64,000 bases of DNA from the NCBI RefSeq assembly GCF_014199595.1, contig NZ_JACHNX010000017.1:1-64000 (forward strand), read 5' to 3'. Source of the DNA: Sphingomonas yabuuchiae (GTDB lineage: Bacteria; Pseudomonadota; Alphaproteobacteria; Sphingomonadales; Sphingomonadaceae). Positions 26,698 through 35,780 of the stretch are shown here, in pieces; within the stretch, counting starts at the first letter, position 1, and each line of letters starts with the position of its first letter. Position numbers and translations under genes: made by a program. A model generated the notes under the pieces. That model had not been told where the DNA came from. It did no database searches and was given only the letters and a program-made list of their open reading frames with translations.

Positions 26698-27368
26698 TGA
26701 AGACGATTTCCAAGCTCCTCCTCGCGGCGGCCCTTGTCGCGCCGGCCGCGACCGTCGCCACCACCGCCAGCGCGCAGGTGAACGGCGTCGCCGTGGCCGA
26801 CCCGCAGGGTGCGATCGCCGGTTCGCGTGCCTGGGCCGCCGCCCGCCAGCAGATCGAGACGACCTACAAGGCGCAGCTCGACCAGGCCGAAACCCGCCGC
26901 ACCGCGCTCGGCCGTGAGCTCGAGCCGCTGGTCCAGGCGTTCCAGACCGCCCGCGCCGCGCCGAACGCCAACGAAGCCGCGCTGCGCACCCAGGCCCAGT
27001 CGATCCAGGCCAAGCAGCAGGCCGCCGAGCAGGAACTCGGCCGTCTGACCCAGCCCGCCGTCCGTGCGCAGACCTATGCGGTCGAGCAGATCCAGGCGCG
27101 TCTGGGCGAAGCGGTGCAGAACGCCGTGCGCGCCAAGAATGTCAGCCTGCTGGTCAGCCCGCAGGCCGTGCTGTTCATGCAGCCGACCGCCGACATCACG
27201 TCGGCCGTGACCGCCGAGCTGGACAAGCTGGTCCCGACCGTCAGCATCACGCCGCCCGCCAACTGGCAGCCCGGCCAGCAGGGTCAGCAGCAGGGCGCTG
27301 CCCCCGCCGCTGCCGCTCCGGCCGCCGCCGCCCCGGCGCCTGCCCGTCGCCAGAACAGCGGCCGGTAA
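26697..27368 (+). CDS. skp: OmpH/Skp family periplasmic chaperone
   Basis: This 223-residue protein has a signal peptide ending near ASA-QV (residue 26), a long charged and Gln-rich coiled-coil region (residues about 45-150) that forms the tentacles of Skp, and a C-terminal beta segment. It holds unfolded outer membrane proteins on the way to BamA. An extra tail of about 35 residues rich in Gln, Pro and Ala (from about residue 190) goes beyond the E. coli protein. The ATG overlaps the bamA stop (TGATG), so the two are translationally coupled. Confidence 0.92.
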   Translation: MKTISKLLLAAALVAPAATVATTASAQVNGVAVADPQGAIAGSRAWAAARQQIETTYKAQLDQAETRRTALGRELEPLVQAFQTARAAPNANEAALRTQAQSIQAKQQAAEQELGRLTQPAVRAQTYAVEQIQARLGEAVQNAVRAKNVSLLVSPQAVLFMQPTADITSAVTAELDKLVPTVSITPPANWQPGQQGQQQGAAPAAAAPAAAAPAPARRQNSGR

Positions 27369-27375
27369 TATCCCG

Positions 27376-27864
27376 GTGAGCGACGTCGTGAACGAAGAGG
27401 CGAAGACCGTCATCGGCCCGATGGACGTGACGCGGGTCATGGCGGCGATCCCGCATCGTTACCCGATGCTGCTGGTCGATCGTGTCGAGGAGCTGGTCCT
27501 CGACACGTCGATCCGCGCGGTGAAGGCGGTGACGATCAACGAGGCCTTTTTCCAGGGTCACTATCCCGGCCGTCCGATCATGCCGGGCGTGTTGATCGTC
27601 GAGGCGCTGGCGCAGGCCGCCGGTGTCCTGGGCGTGGAAAGCCTGGGCCTCGCGAATTCGGGCAAGCTGGTCTATTTCATGTCGATCGACGGCGTGAAGT
27701 TCCGCAAGCCCGTCGAGCCCGGTGTGCTCCTGCACCTGGAGGTCGAGTTCGTGTCGAAGCGGACCCGCGTCTGCAAGTTCGCAGGGGTCGCCAAGATCGA
27801 CGGCGTCGTCGTGGCGGAAGCCAATTTCACCGCGATGATCGCCGATCCGCCCGCGGAAGCGTAA
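27376..27864 (+). CDS. fabZ: 3-hydroxyacyl-ACP dehydratase FabZ
   Basis: This 162-residue hotdog-fold enzyme dehydrates 3-hydroxyacyl-ACP in fatty acid elongation. It has [13 protein letters not shown] near residue 28, the active-site His in [14 protein letters not shown] near residue 65, and the catalytic Glu in [13 protein letters not shown]. It starts at GTG 27376, 7 nt after skp, in place of the lpxD-fabZ-lpxA arrangement known from enterobacteria; lpxD and lpxA are not in the window. It closes the long operon, because rpmE has its own promoter. Confidence 0.95.
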   Translation: MSDVVNEEAKTVIGPMDVTRVMAAIPHRYPMLLVDRVEELVLDTSIRAVKAVTINEAFFQGHYPGRPIMPGVLIVEALAQAAGVLGVESLGLANSGKLVYFMSIDGVKFRKPVEPGVLLHLEVEFVSKRTRVCKFAGVAKIDGVVVAEANFTAMIADPPAEA

Positions 27865-27881
27865 GCGACCGTCACGGGCTT

Positions 27882-27910
27882 TTGACTAACGGGGCGCGGT
27901 CCGCTATGGG
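27882..27910 (+). promoter_or_regulatory. Sigma-70-type promoter of rpmE
   Basis: TTGACT at 27882-27887 and TATGGG at 27905-27910 are separated by 17 nt. The 55-nt distance to the rpmE start leaves a short leader. GGCGCGG and CCGCGCC flank the -10 and could pair. Confidence 0.6.
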
Positions 27911-27928
27911 CCGCGCCTTGAGCTTGAA

Positions 27929-27946
27929 GGCTGGTCGGAACCAGCC
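27929..27946 (+). promoter_or_regulatory. Leader hairpin upstream of rpmE
   Basis: GGCTGG and CCAGCC, separated by TCGGAA, form a perfect 6-bp hairpin ending 18 nt before the start codon, just ahead of ATTTT and the CCGGAG ribosome binding site. It is a candidate for autoregulation by L31 or for mRNA stability. Confidence 0.45.
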
Positions 27947-27964
27947 ATTTTCCGGAGCAATATC

Positions 27965-28195
27965 ATGAAGACCGATACGCATCCCGACTATCACATGATC
28001 AAGGTGCAGATGACCGACGGCACCGTGTTCGAAACCCGCTCCACTTGGGGCAAGGAAGGCGACACGATGCAGCTGGACATCGATCCGCTGGCGCACCCGG
28101 CCTGGACCGGCGGTCGCGGCACCATGCTGGACACTGGCGGTCAGGTCGCGCGTTTCAACAAGCGTTTCGGCGGCGGTCTCACGCTCCGCAAGTAA
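27965..28195 (+). CDS. rpmE: 50S ribosomal protein L31, cysteine-free form
   Basis: This 76-residue large-subunit protein carries the L31 signature ([14 protein letters not shown] near the start, then [25 protein letters not shown]). It has no cysteine, so it lacks the CxxC zinc ribbon of zinc-binding L31 and should not act as a zinc reserve. This is the usual alphaproteobacterial form. It has its own promoter, leader hairpin and strong terminator, so it is monocistronic. Confidence 0.95.
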   Translation: MKTDTHPDYHMIKVQMTDGTVFETRSTWGKEGDTMQLDIDPLAHPAWTGGRGTMLDTGGQVARFNKRFGGGLTLRK

Positions 28196-28228
28196 TCGCT
28201 TCCGGCCTCATCGCCGGACGATCGAAGG

Positions 28229-28262
28229 ACCCGGTGCTTCCCACGAAGCGCCGGGTTTTTCG
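28229..28262 (+). terminator. Rho-independent terminator of rpmE
   Basis: ACCCGGTGCTTC (28229-28240) and GAAGCGCCGGGT (28245-28256) pair around CCAC with one mismatch and are followed by TTTTTC. It lies 33 nt after the rpmE stop. Confidence 0.9.
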
Positions 28263-28331
28263 CGTCCGCCGGAGAAGGGGAGGGCGGAATAGGTTTGCAG
28301 TATGTTAACCAGCGATGTTTAGGGTGAAGCC

Positions 28332-28649
28332 ATGTTCGCCGCCGAATTCGAACCTGCCGAATTTGCCAATCGCCGCCGCTCCCCGCGTACGGCGACCGCG
28401 CTGGACACCGATCTGGGACGTGGCGGGCTTGACAGGGCGTTGTGCCGGGTCACCGACATTTCCACCACGGGCGCGCGTCTCCAGACCTATACCGAATTGC
28501 GTCGCGGCCTGAAGATCTGGTTGCGCCTGCCCCATGTCGGCGAGGTCGAGGCCAAGATCGTGTGGGCGTCCGACTTTTCCGCCGGTTGCCATTTCCAGAC
28601 GCCATTGACGCCTGAGGCGTTCGGCATATTGGCCCCGATGACCGCCTGA
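28332..28649 (+). CDS. PilZ domain protein (probable c-di-GMP receptor)
   Basis: This 105-residue single-domain protein has the basic cluster RRRSPR (residues about 14-19), corresponding to the RxxxR motif, and the DISTTGARLQ strand (residues about 43-52), corresponding to [D/N]xSxxG. Both contact c-di-GMP in PilZ proteins. No fused output domain is present, so it would act by binding a partner. It is monocistronic between rpmE and sdaA. Sphingomonads carry several such short PilZ proteins; the target of this one is unknown. Confidence 0.8.
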   Translation: MFAAEFEPAEFANRRRSPRTATALDTDLGRGGLDRALCRVTDISTTGARLQTYTELRRGLKIWLRLPHVGEVEAKIVWASDFSAGCHFQTPLTPEAFGILAPMTA

Positions 28650-28673
28650 TCCGTTCCATCGGCTGGTCAGTGC

Positions 28674-30122
<1,449 letters not shown>

Positions 30123-30923
30123 TTACTGGCCTGCCGCCCAGCGTACCGCGTTGGTCAGGATGCGGCGGTAATCGGGATCGTCGTAAAGCTGCGGCTCATG
30201 CCCCAGTGCGGAATAGAAGACCCGGCCCTTGCTGCGTGGGTTGATCCACATGACGGGATGCGCGGCACCCATGCGCAGCGTATCGCCGGGGCGGTAGCTG
30301 CTCTCGTCCACCTGCGCCAGGATGGTCATGCCGCGCGTCGCGGGGTTGCTGTCGAAACTGTACCATTCGTCGCGCGGGATCCACGGCGTCCGTACGCCCG
30401 CCATGATCGGATGGCGGGGCTGCACGATGTCGACGCGGGCGGGCTGGATATGGTCGTCGCCGTTCGGATGGCCGGTGAAGGTCGTGCCGATGATCGTATC
30501 GACATACCAGGGCGCCTTGTGACTGTTGTCACCCGCCGCGTGGAGCGCGACCACGCCCCCGCCGCGTGCGACGAAACGGGCAAAGGCCGCCTGCTGCTCG
30601 GGCGTCAGGAAGTCGCCGCTGGCGCTGTTCAGGACCACCACGGAGAAACGGGACAGCTGATCGTCGTTGAAGACGGCGGCATTTTCGGTGGTGAAGCTGG
30701 GGCGGTGCAGTTGCTTGGCGATGGCGGCCAGGACTGCGTTGGAATGCGGGATATGCTCGAAATGCCGCCAGCCATTGGTCTTGGAGACGATCAGCACGCC
30801 TTGGCTAAGCCCGGCGGGCAGGGTGGGGGCGACCGTGTCGACCACCCTGGGCGGCAGATGCGGGTCGGACGGCGCCTGCGCCACGGCGACCAGCGCCATC
30901 ATCATCAGCGTTTTCAGCATCAT
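30123..30923 (-). CDS. Exported ThuA-domain protein
   Basis: This 266-residue protein starts at ATG 30923 behind GGGAGA. It has an N-terminal signal-like segment (MMLKTLMMMALVAVAQA) and then a ThuA fold, a class I glutamine amidotransferase-like module: VLIVSKTNGWRHFEHIP near residue 45, FARFVARGGGVVALHAAGDN near residue 120 and the C-terminal GRVFYSALGHEPQLYDDPDYRRI. ThuA proteins are linked to sugar uptake and metabolism, and many periplasmic ones have no assigned reaction. It stands alone. Confidence 0.85.
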   Translation of the reverse strand: MMLKTLMMMALVAVAQAPSDPHLPPRVVDTVAPTLPAGLSQGVLIVSKTNGWRHFEHIPHSNAVLAAIAKQLHRPSFTTENAAVFNDDQLSRFSVVVLNSASGDFLTPEQQAAFARFVARGGGVVALHAAGDNSHKAPWYVDTIIGTTFTGHPNGDDHIQPARVDIVQPRHPIMAGVRTPWIPRDEWYSFDSNPATRGMTILAQVDESSYRPGDTLRMGAAHPVMWINPRSKGRVFYSALGHEPQLYDDPDYRRILTNAVRWAAGQ

Positions 30924-30953
30924 CCGTCTCCCTTTTGGGGGAGCGTAACAAAT

Positions 30954-31075
30954 CCTCCCCGGCACGGGGAGGGGGACCAGCGAAGCTGGTGGAGGGGGAT
31001 CGCCGCGAAGGTCGTCCCTTGAGGAAGCCCCCCTCCGTCAGGCCTGACGGCCTGCCACCTCCCCGGACCGGGGGG
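30954..31075. repeat. Intergenic palindromic repeat, family A copy 4
   Basis: Outer arms CCTCCCCGGCACGGGGAGG and CCTCCCCGGACCGGGGGG flank an internal CCAGCGAAGCTGG palindrome (about 30977-30989) and CAGGCCTGACGGCCTG (about 31039-31054). The latter matches copy 1 closely. It separates the ThuA gene from emrB on the same strand. Confidence 0.78.
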
Positions 31076-31082
31076 ATCGTTA

Positions 31083-32642
31083 TCAATCCGCCGCGATCGG
31101 ACCGTCATGCGGCTTGGGTCGCCGGGTGAACCAGGTCAGCCCCGCCAGCACGATGCACAGCCACGCCGACACATAGAAGATGTCTGTCGACGCCAGCAGA
31201 TAGGCCTGGCCCACCATCTGCCGCGTGACGGCGGCGGCGGCCTGGACGTCGGTCAGGCCCAGATGGTTCAGGCCGTTCTTCGCCATCTGCCACACCGGGC
31301 CTTGTCCGATCGCCTCGGACAGATGGGCCTGGTGCATCGCCTCGCGCCGGTCCCACATGGTCGTGGTCAGCGAGGCGGCGAAGCTGCCCGCCGTGATTCG
31401 CGCGAAGTTGGAGATGCCGGTCGCCGAGGGGATGCGCGCCTGCGGCACGCCGTCCAGCGCGATGGTCAGCATGGCGAGGAAGAAGGTGCTCATCGCAATG
31501 CCCTGCACCATCAGCGGCAGCACGAAGTCGCTGAAACCCGCCTGCGTATTCAGGCCCGAGCGCATCCAATAGGAGAGACCGAAGGCGGCAAAGGCGATGG
31601 TCGCCATGATCCGCGCATCGACCTTGCCCGACAGTCGCGCGACGATGGGGGTCAGCACCACCGCCACCGCCCCGCTGGGTGCGGCGACGAGTCCCGCCCA
31701 GGTCGCGGTATAGCCCAGCTGCGTCTGGAGCCAGAGCGGGAGCAGCAGCGTGTTGGCGAAGAACACCGCATAACCCAGGCAAAAGGCGAGCGTCCCGATG
31801 CTGAAGTTGCGGCCCTTGAACAGCGACAGGTCGACCGCCGGATTGGCGTCGGTCAGCTCCCAGATCAGCCAGGCAATAAAGCCGACGATCGCGATCACCG
31901 TCATCACGACGATCCGGGTCGAGTTGAACCAGTCGTCATTCTTGCCCAGGTCCAGCATCATCTGAAGCGCACCGACCCAGACGACCAGCATGATCAGCCC
32001 GACCTTGTCGATCGGCAGGTTGCGGGTCGGGGTTTCGCGGCTCGACAGCCCGCGCCAGCACACGCCCGCGCAGAACAAGCCTACGGGGACGTTGATGAGG
32101 AAGATCCAGCTCCAATGGTAATTGTCGGAGATGTATCCGCCCAGGATGGGCCCCATGATCGGCGCGACCAGCGTCGTCATCGACCAGATGCCGAGTGCGG
32201 TGGACCGCTTTTGCGGTGGGAAGATCGAGATCAGCAGCGCCTGGCTGCCCGGAATCATCGGCCCCGACACCGCGCCCTGAAGGATGCGGAAGCCGATCAG
32301 CGAGGACAGGTTCCACGCGATGCCGCACAGGAAGGAGGCTATGGTGAACAGGAAGACCGAGACGCAGAAGGTTCGCACCACCCCGAACTTGCCCATCAGC
32401 CAGCCGGTCAGCGGCACCGCCACGCCGTTCGCGACGGCAAAGGCGGTGACGACCCAGGTCGAGTTGTCCGAACTGACGCCCAGATTGCCCGCAATGGTGG
32501 GCAGCGAGACGTTGGCGATGGTCGAGTCGAGCACCTGCATGAAGGTGCCCAGCGCCAGCGCAAAGGCGACGAGCGCCAGCGCCGGGCCCTTCAACGGCGC
32601 CGGGGATGCCCCCGCGCCACCTTGAGCGGAGGCCCCGGCCAT
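31083..32642 (-). CDS. emrB: DHA2 family multidrug MFS transporter (EmrB-like)
   Basis: This 519-residue inner membrane drug:proton antiporter has 14 transmembrane segments. It has motif A-like GWLMGKFG between helices 2 and 3, and the DHA2 motif LDSTIANVSLPTIAGNLGVS in helix 1 (residues about 38-57). It works with the membrane fusion protein encoded just upstream; the ATG shares its A with the emrA stop. The outer membrane partner and MarR regulator precede them in the same operon. Substrates are likely amphipathic toxic compounds, as for EmrAB-TolC, but cannot be told from sequence. Confidence 0.93.
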   Translation of the reverse strand: MAGASAQGGAGASPAPLKGPALALVAFALALGTFMQVLDSTIANVSLPTIAGNLGVSSDNSTWVVTAFAVANGVAVPLTGWLMGKFGVVRTFCVSVFLFTIASFLCGIAWNLSSLIGFRILQGAVSGPMIPGSQALLISIFPPQKRSTALGIWSMTTLVAPIMGPILGGYISDNYHWSWIFLINVPVGLFCAGVCWRGLSSRETPTRNLPIDKVGLIMLVVWVGALQMMLDLGKNDDWFNSTRIVVMTVIAIVGFIAWLIWELTDANPAVDLSLFKGRNFSIGTLAFCLGYAVFFANTLLLPLWLQTQLGYTATWAGLVAAPSGAVAVVLTPIVARLSGKVDARIMATIAFAAFGLSYWMRSGLNTQAGFSDFVLPLMVQGIAMSTFFLAMLTIALDGVPQARIPSATGISNFARITAGSFAASLTTTMWDRREAMHQAHLSEAIGQGPVWQMAKNGLNHLGLTDVQAAAAVTRQMVGQAYLLASTDIFYVSAWLCIVLAGLTWFTRRPKPHDGPIAAD

Positions 32643-33826
32643 CAGCGATTGGCCGCGATGATCTGTGCGATGCGCGCCTCGATCGCTGGGTCCTTGCCAT
32701 CGGTGCCGCTGGTGCTGTCGACCTGGGTCGCGGCCGAACCGATGCGGGGTCCGCGCTGGTCGGCGGTATCGACCGTGACCGTCGCCGACAGGCCGACCCG
32801 CAAGGGGTTCTGGCGCAACTCATCGGCGTTCAGGCCGATGCGCACCGGCACGCGCTGGACGATCTTGATCCAGTTGCCGCTGGCATTCTGCGGCGGCAGC
32901 AGCGCAAAGGCGTTGCCGCTGCCCGCGCCCAGGCCGATGACCTTGCCGTGATAGACGGTCTTGCCGCCGTAAATATCGGCGGTGATCGTCGCGGGCTGGC
33001 CGATGCGCAGGTCCTTGAGCTGGGTTTCGCGGAAATTGGCGTCGACCCACAGCCGGTCGAGCGGCACCACGGCCATCAACGGCGTGCCCGCCGCGACCTG
33101 CTGGCCGACCTGAACCGTACGCTGGGCGACGACGCCGCTGATCGGCGCGACGACGTGCATATGGCCACGCATGATGGCGGCGCGGCGATAGGCGGCGATG
33201 GCGGCCATCACGGCGGGGTTGGTGCCGACATCGGTGCCCTGCACGGCGGTCCGCACCTGCGCCGCCTGGGCGCGGGCGAGGGCGAGGTTCGCATTGGCGA
33301 CCTTCACCGCGTCGGCGGCATGGGACAGTTCCTCGCCCGACACCGCGCCCTCGGCGGCGGCGCCCTGGCGACGCGCATAATCGGCGCGGGCGCGGGTCAG
33401 CTCGGCCTGGGCCTGGACGATGGCGGCGCCGCTCTGGTTCACCTTGGTGAAGTCGGCGCGGGTCGCGCGCACCGCGCGGGCCAGTTCGGCGGCGGCGGAG
33501 GCGAGGCCGACATCGGCCGTCGCGGGATCGAGATCGATCAGCGGCTGGCCCGCCTTCACCGTCTGGGTGTTGTCGGCATGGATGGCCAGCACCTGCCCCG
33601 GATCGCGCGCGGTGATCGCCACCACGTCACCCGCGACATAGGCGTCGTCGGTTTCTTCCTCGGGCTTGGCGAGCAGGAAGTGGAACACCGCCCAGACGAT
33701 GGCGGCGATCACCACCACGACGATCAGGATGGTCAGGCCCAGACGACGCGCCTTGGGCTTGCCGCCGGTCGGCGCCTGGGTCGTCGGAGCGGCGGGGGAG
33801 GGGGTGGCGGCTTCGGTGTCGCTCAT
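32642..33826 (-). CDS. emrA: HlyD family membrane fusion protein (EmrA-like)
   Basis: This 394-residue periplasmic adaptor has one N-terminal transmembrane anchor (about residues 27-50), a lipoyl-like half (DVVAITARDPGQVLAIHADN), an alpha-helical hairpin (about residues 110-200), the second lipoyl half (HVVAPISGVVAQRTVQVGQQV) and a beta-barrel domain (RLWVDANFRETQL). It links EmrB to an outer membrane channel. It overlaps the upstream channel gene by 4 nt and emrB by 1 nt, so all three are coupled. Confidence 0.93.
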   Translation of the reverse strand: MSDTEAATPSPAAPTTQAPTGGKPKARRLGLTILIVVVVIAAIVWAVFHFLLAKPEEETDDAYVAGDVVAITARDPGQVLAIHADNTQTVKAGQPLIDLDPATADVGLASAAAELARAVRATRADFTKVNQSGAAIVQAQAELTRARADYARRQGAAAEGAVSGEELSHAADAVKVANANLALARAQAAQVRTAVQGTDVGTNPAVMAAIAAYRRAAIMRGHMHVVAPISGVVAQRTVQVGQQVAAGTPLMAVVPLDRLWVDANFRETQLKDLRIGQPATITADIYGGKTVYHGKVIGLGAGSGNAFALLPPQNASGNWIKIVQRVPVRIGLNADELRQNPLRVGLSATVTVDTADQRGPRIGSAATQVDSTSGTDGKDPAIEARIAQIIAANR

Positions 33827-35226
33827 TGCGTGATACCCTGCGAAGAAGAGGAGAAGCCGCCCCCAAGGGCGACGGCCAGCGCGATGCGCGCCTGGACGGC
33901 GTTGGCGGCGAGATTGGCGTCGGCCTGATCCGACTCCAGCTGGCGGATGTCGGGATCGATCAGGCCGAGTTGGGATTGCAGCCCGCTCGACACGCGGATC
34001 GCGTTCAGGCGGCGGGTTTCGGACAGGCCGCGCGTCACCTCGGCCTGGCGCGCGCGCTCGGTGGCGACGGTGCGGCTGCGCGTGACGGCATCGGCCGCCT
34101 CACGGACGGCGCCGACGACGCGGTTGTTATAGTCGGCGGTCGCCAGGTCGAGCGCGGCGGTCGCGCCCGCCAACCCGGCGCGCAGCCGTCCGCTGTCGAA
34201 GATCGGCAGATGGATCGCCGGGCCCGCCGCCGCCGTCGCCGCATCGGCGGTGAACAAATTGCCCAGGCCGACCGCCTGGAAACCGGCCAGCGCGGTCAGG
34301 TTGATATTGGGCAGGAACGCCTTGCGCGCGACCTCCTGCCCCTTGCTCGCGGCATCGATCCGGGCGAGCGCGGCGGCGATGTCGGGGCGACGGGACAGCA
34401 GGTCGGCGGGCACGGTGGCGGGGATGGGCAAAGCGGCATCGAAGGCGAGCTTCGTCGGCGCGATGGTCGCGGGATAGTCCAGCCCGCGTCCCGCCAACGC
34501 CGCCAGGGCGTTGCGCGACAGCGCGGCCTGCGTCTCGGCGCGGGCCAGTGCCACCCGCGCCTGGGCAAGCAGGGTCTGCGCGCCGGATGCGTCGATCTGG
34601 CTGGCCAGCTGGTGCCGGATGCGCGTCTGGATCAGCCCCAGCGAGCGGGTGCGGGTCGCGATCGTCTGGCGTGCGATCGCCGCCTGCCGCTCGGCCCGGG
34701 CCAGTTCGACATAGGTCTGCGCGACCGACCCGGCCAGCGCCAGCCGCGCGGCCGTCACGTCGAGCGCGGCGGCACGGGTGTAGGCGCGGGCGGCTTCGAT
34801 CGCGGCGGCCTGTCGCCCGAACAGGTCGATGGTCCAGTTCAGATTGGCTTGCGCCTGACCCAGCCACTGGGTCGTCCCCGCATAAGGGGGCGGGATGATG
34901 TAGCGGCCGGACAGCCGGTTATATTGCTCCTGCGCGTCCAGCGTCACCGAGGGGCCGTCATCGGCGCGGCGGGTGGCCAGCACCGACTCCGCCTGCCGCA
35001 ACCGGGCCAGCGCGATGTCGAGCGAGGGATTGCCGCTCAGCGCGTCGCCGACGATCCGGTCGAGCTGCGCATCGCCCAAGCCCCGCCACCAGTCGGCGGC
35101 GACCAGCGGGGCCTGTGCATCGCCCAATCCCAGCGTCTCGGGCGAGGTGGCCGTGATGGCGGGATGCGCCTGCGGCACCGAACAGCCCGCCAGCAGCAGC
35201 CCGGTCAGAAAGGCGAACCGCTTCAT
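33823..35226 (-). CDS. NodT/OprM-type outer membrane efflux lipoprotein
   Basis: This 467-residue protein has a lipobox (LLLAGC, acylated Cys near residue 15) and two outer membrane efflux repeats, with the NodT-family features WWRGLGDAQLDRIVGDAL near residue 50 and LLSRRPDIAAALARI near residue 265. It supplies the channel for the EmrAB pump. The start at ATG 35226 overlaps the marR stop (ATGA); the frame open further upstream lies inside marR. It is a different subfamily from TolC at 3 kb, so the cell has a dedicated channel for this pump. Confidence 0.93.
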   Translation of the reverse strand: MKRFAFLTGLLLAGCSVPQAHPAITATSPETLGLGDAQAPLVAADWWRGLGDAQLDRIVGDALSGNPSLDIALARLRQAESVLATRRADDGPSVTLDAQEQYNRLSGRYIIPPPYAGTTQWLGQAQANLNWTIDLFGRQAAAIEAARAYTRAAALDVTAARLALAGSVAQTYVELARAERQAAIARQTIATRTRSLGLIQTRIRHQLASQIDASGAQTLLAQARVALARAETQAALSRNALAALAGRGLDYPATIAPTKLAFDAALPIPATVPADLLSRRPDIAAALARIDAASKGQEVARKAFLPNINLTALAGFQAVGLGNLFTADAATAAAGPAIHLPIFDSGRLRAGLAGATAALDLATADYNNRVVGAVREAADAVTRSRTVATERARQAEVTRGLSETRRLNAIRVSSGLQSQLGLIDPDIRQLESDQADANLAANAVQARIALAVALGGGFSSSSQGITQ

Positions 35227-35675
35227 GCCACCGTCTCCAGCTTGTTGCGCAGGCGCAGCAGGTCGCCGACAAAGCGCTCGACCTCTTGCGGAGACCAGTC
35301 GGCCAGCCATTCGTTCCACTGCCCGATGACCTTCACCTTGCAACGGGCGGTGACTTCGCGCCCCGCCTCGGTCAGCGACAGGCGAACGACACGGCGATCC
35401 TCGGTGCAGCGGCAGCGTTCGATCAGGCCGCGCTCTTCGAGCGTGTCGACGATCCGCGTCGTCGCGCCGGTGTCATGGCAGAGATGGCGGGCCAGCTCCG
35501 CCGCCGTGCCGCCCACGCCATGATGCAGCGCCATCAACGCGCTCCACTGGACATGGGTGACTTCTTCATCGGCGAAGACCGGCTCCAGGCCGATCCGGGC
35601 AAGCTGGTACACACGCTTCGTGAGATACCCGACCGAGCGTTCGGGGTCGAAGGGATCAGGCGTATCGGATGTCAT
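35223..35675 (-). CDS. MarR family regulator of the efflux operon
   Basis: This 150-residue winged-helix protein has a recognition region (GGTAAELARHLCHDTGATTRIVDTLEERGLI, about residues 55-85) and wing (EDRRVVRLSLTEAG). As first gene of the marR-channel-emrA-emrB operon it most likely represses its own promoter and is released by pump substrates, as with EmrR. Two palindromes lie just upstream of its start. ATG 35675 is preferred to the longer frame because the conserved domain starts there and the extra 35 residues would cover the operator. Confidence 0.9.
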   Translation of the reverse strand: MTSDTPDPFDPERSVGYLTKRVYQLARIGLEPVFADEEVTHVQWSALMALHHGVGGTAAELARHLCHDTGATTRIVDTLEERGLIERCRCTEDRRVVRLSLTEAGREVTARCKVKVIGQWNEWLADWSPQEVERFVGDLLRLRNKLETVA

Positions 35676-35680
35676 ATAGC

Positions 35681-35711
35681 TGCCATGGCAATGATTGCCT
35701 GAGCAGTCAAT
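35681..35711 (-). promoter_or_regulatory. Candidate MarR operators
   Basis: A perfect 10-bp palindrome TGCCATGGCA lies at 35681-35690, 5 nt from the marR start. An 18-bp palindrome ATTGCCTG-AG-CAGTCAAT (7 of 8 pairs) lies at 35694-35711. Size and A/T-rich ends fit MarR-family sites. Binding by the adjacent regulator is inferred. Confidence 0.6.
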
Positions 35712-35780
35712 TCTCGTTGCGAAGATGACATGAAATTCATGAAGTTCGGGGCGGGCCGGGCGGCCCGCCCCGTGAGGCAT

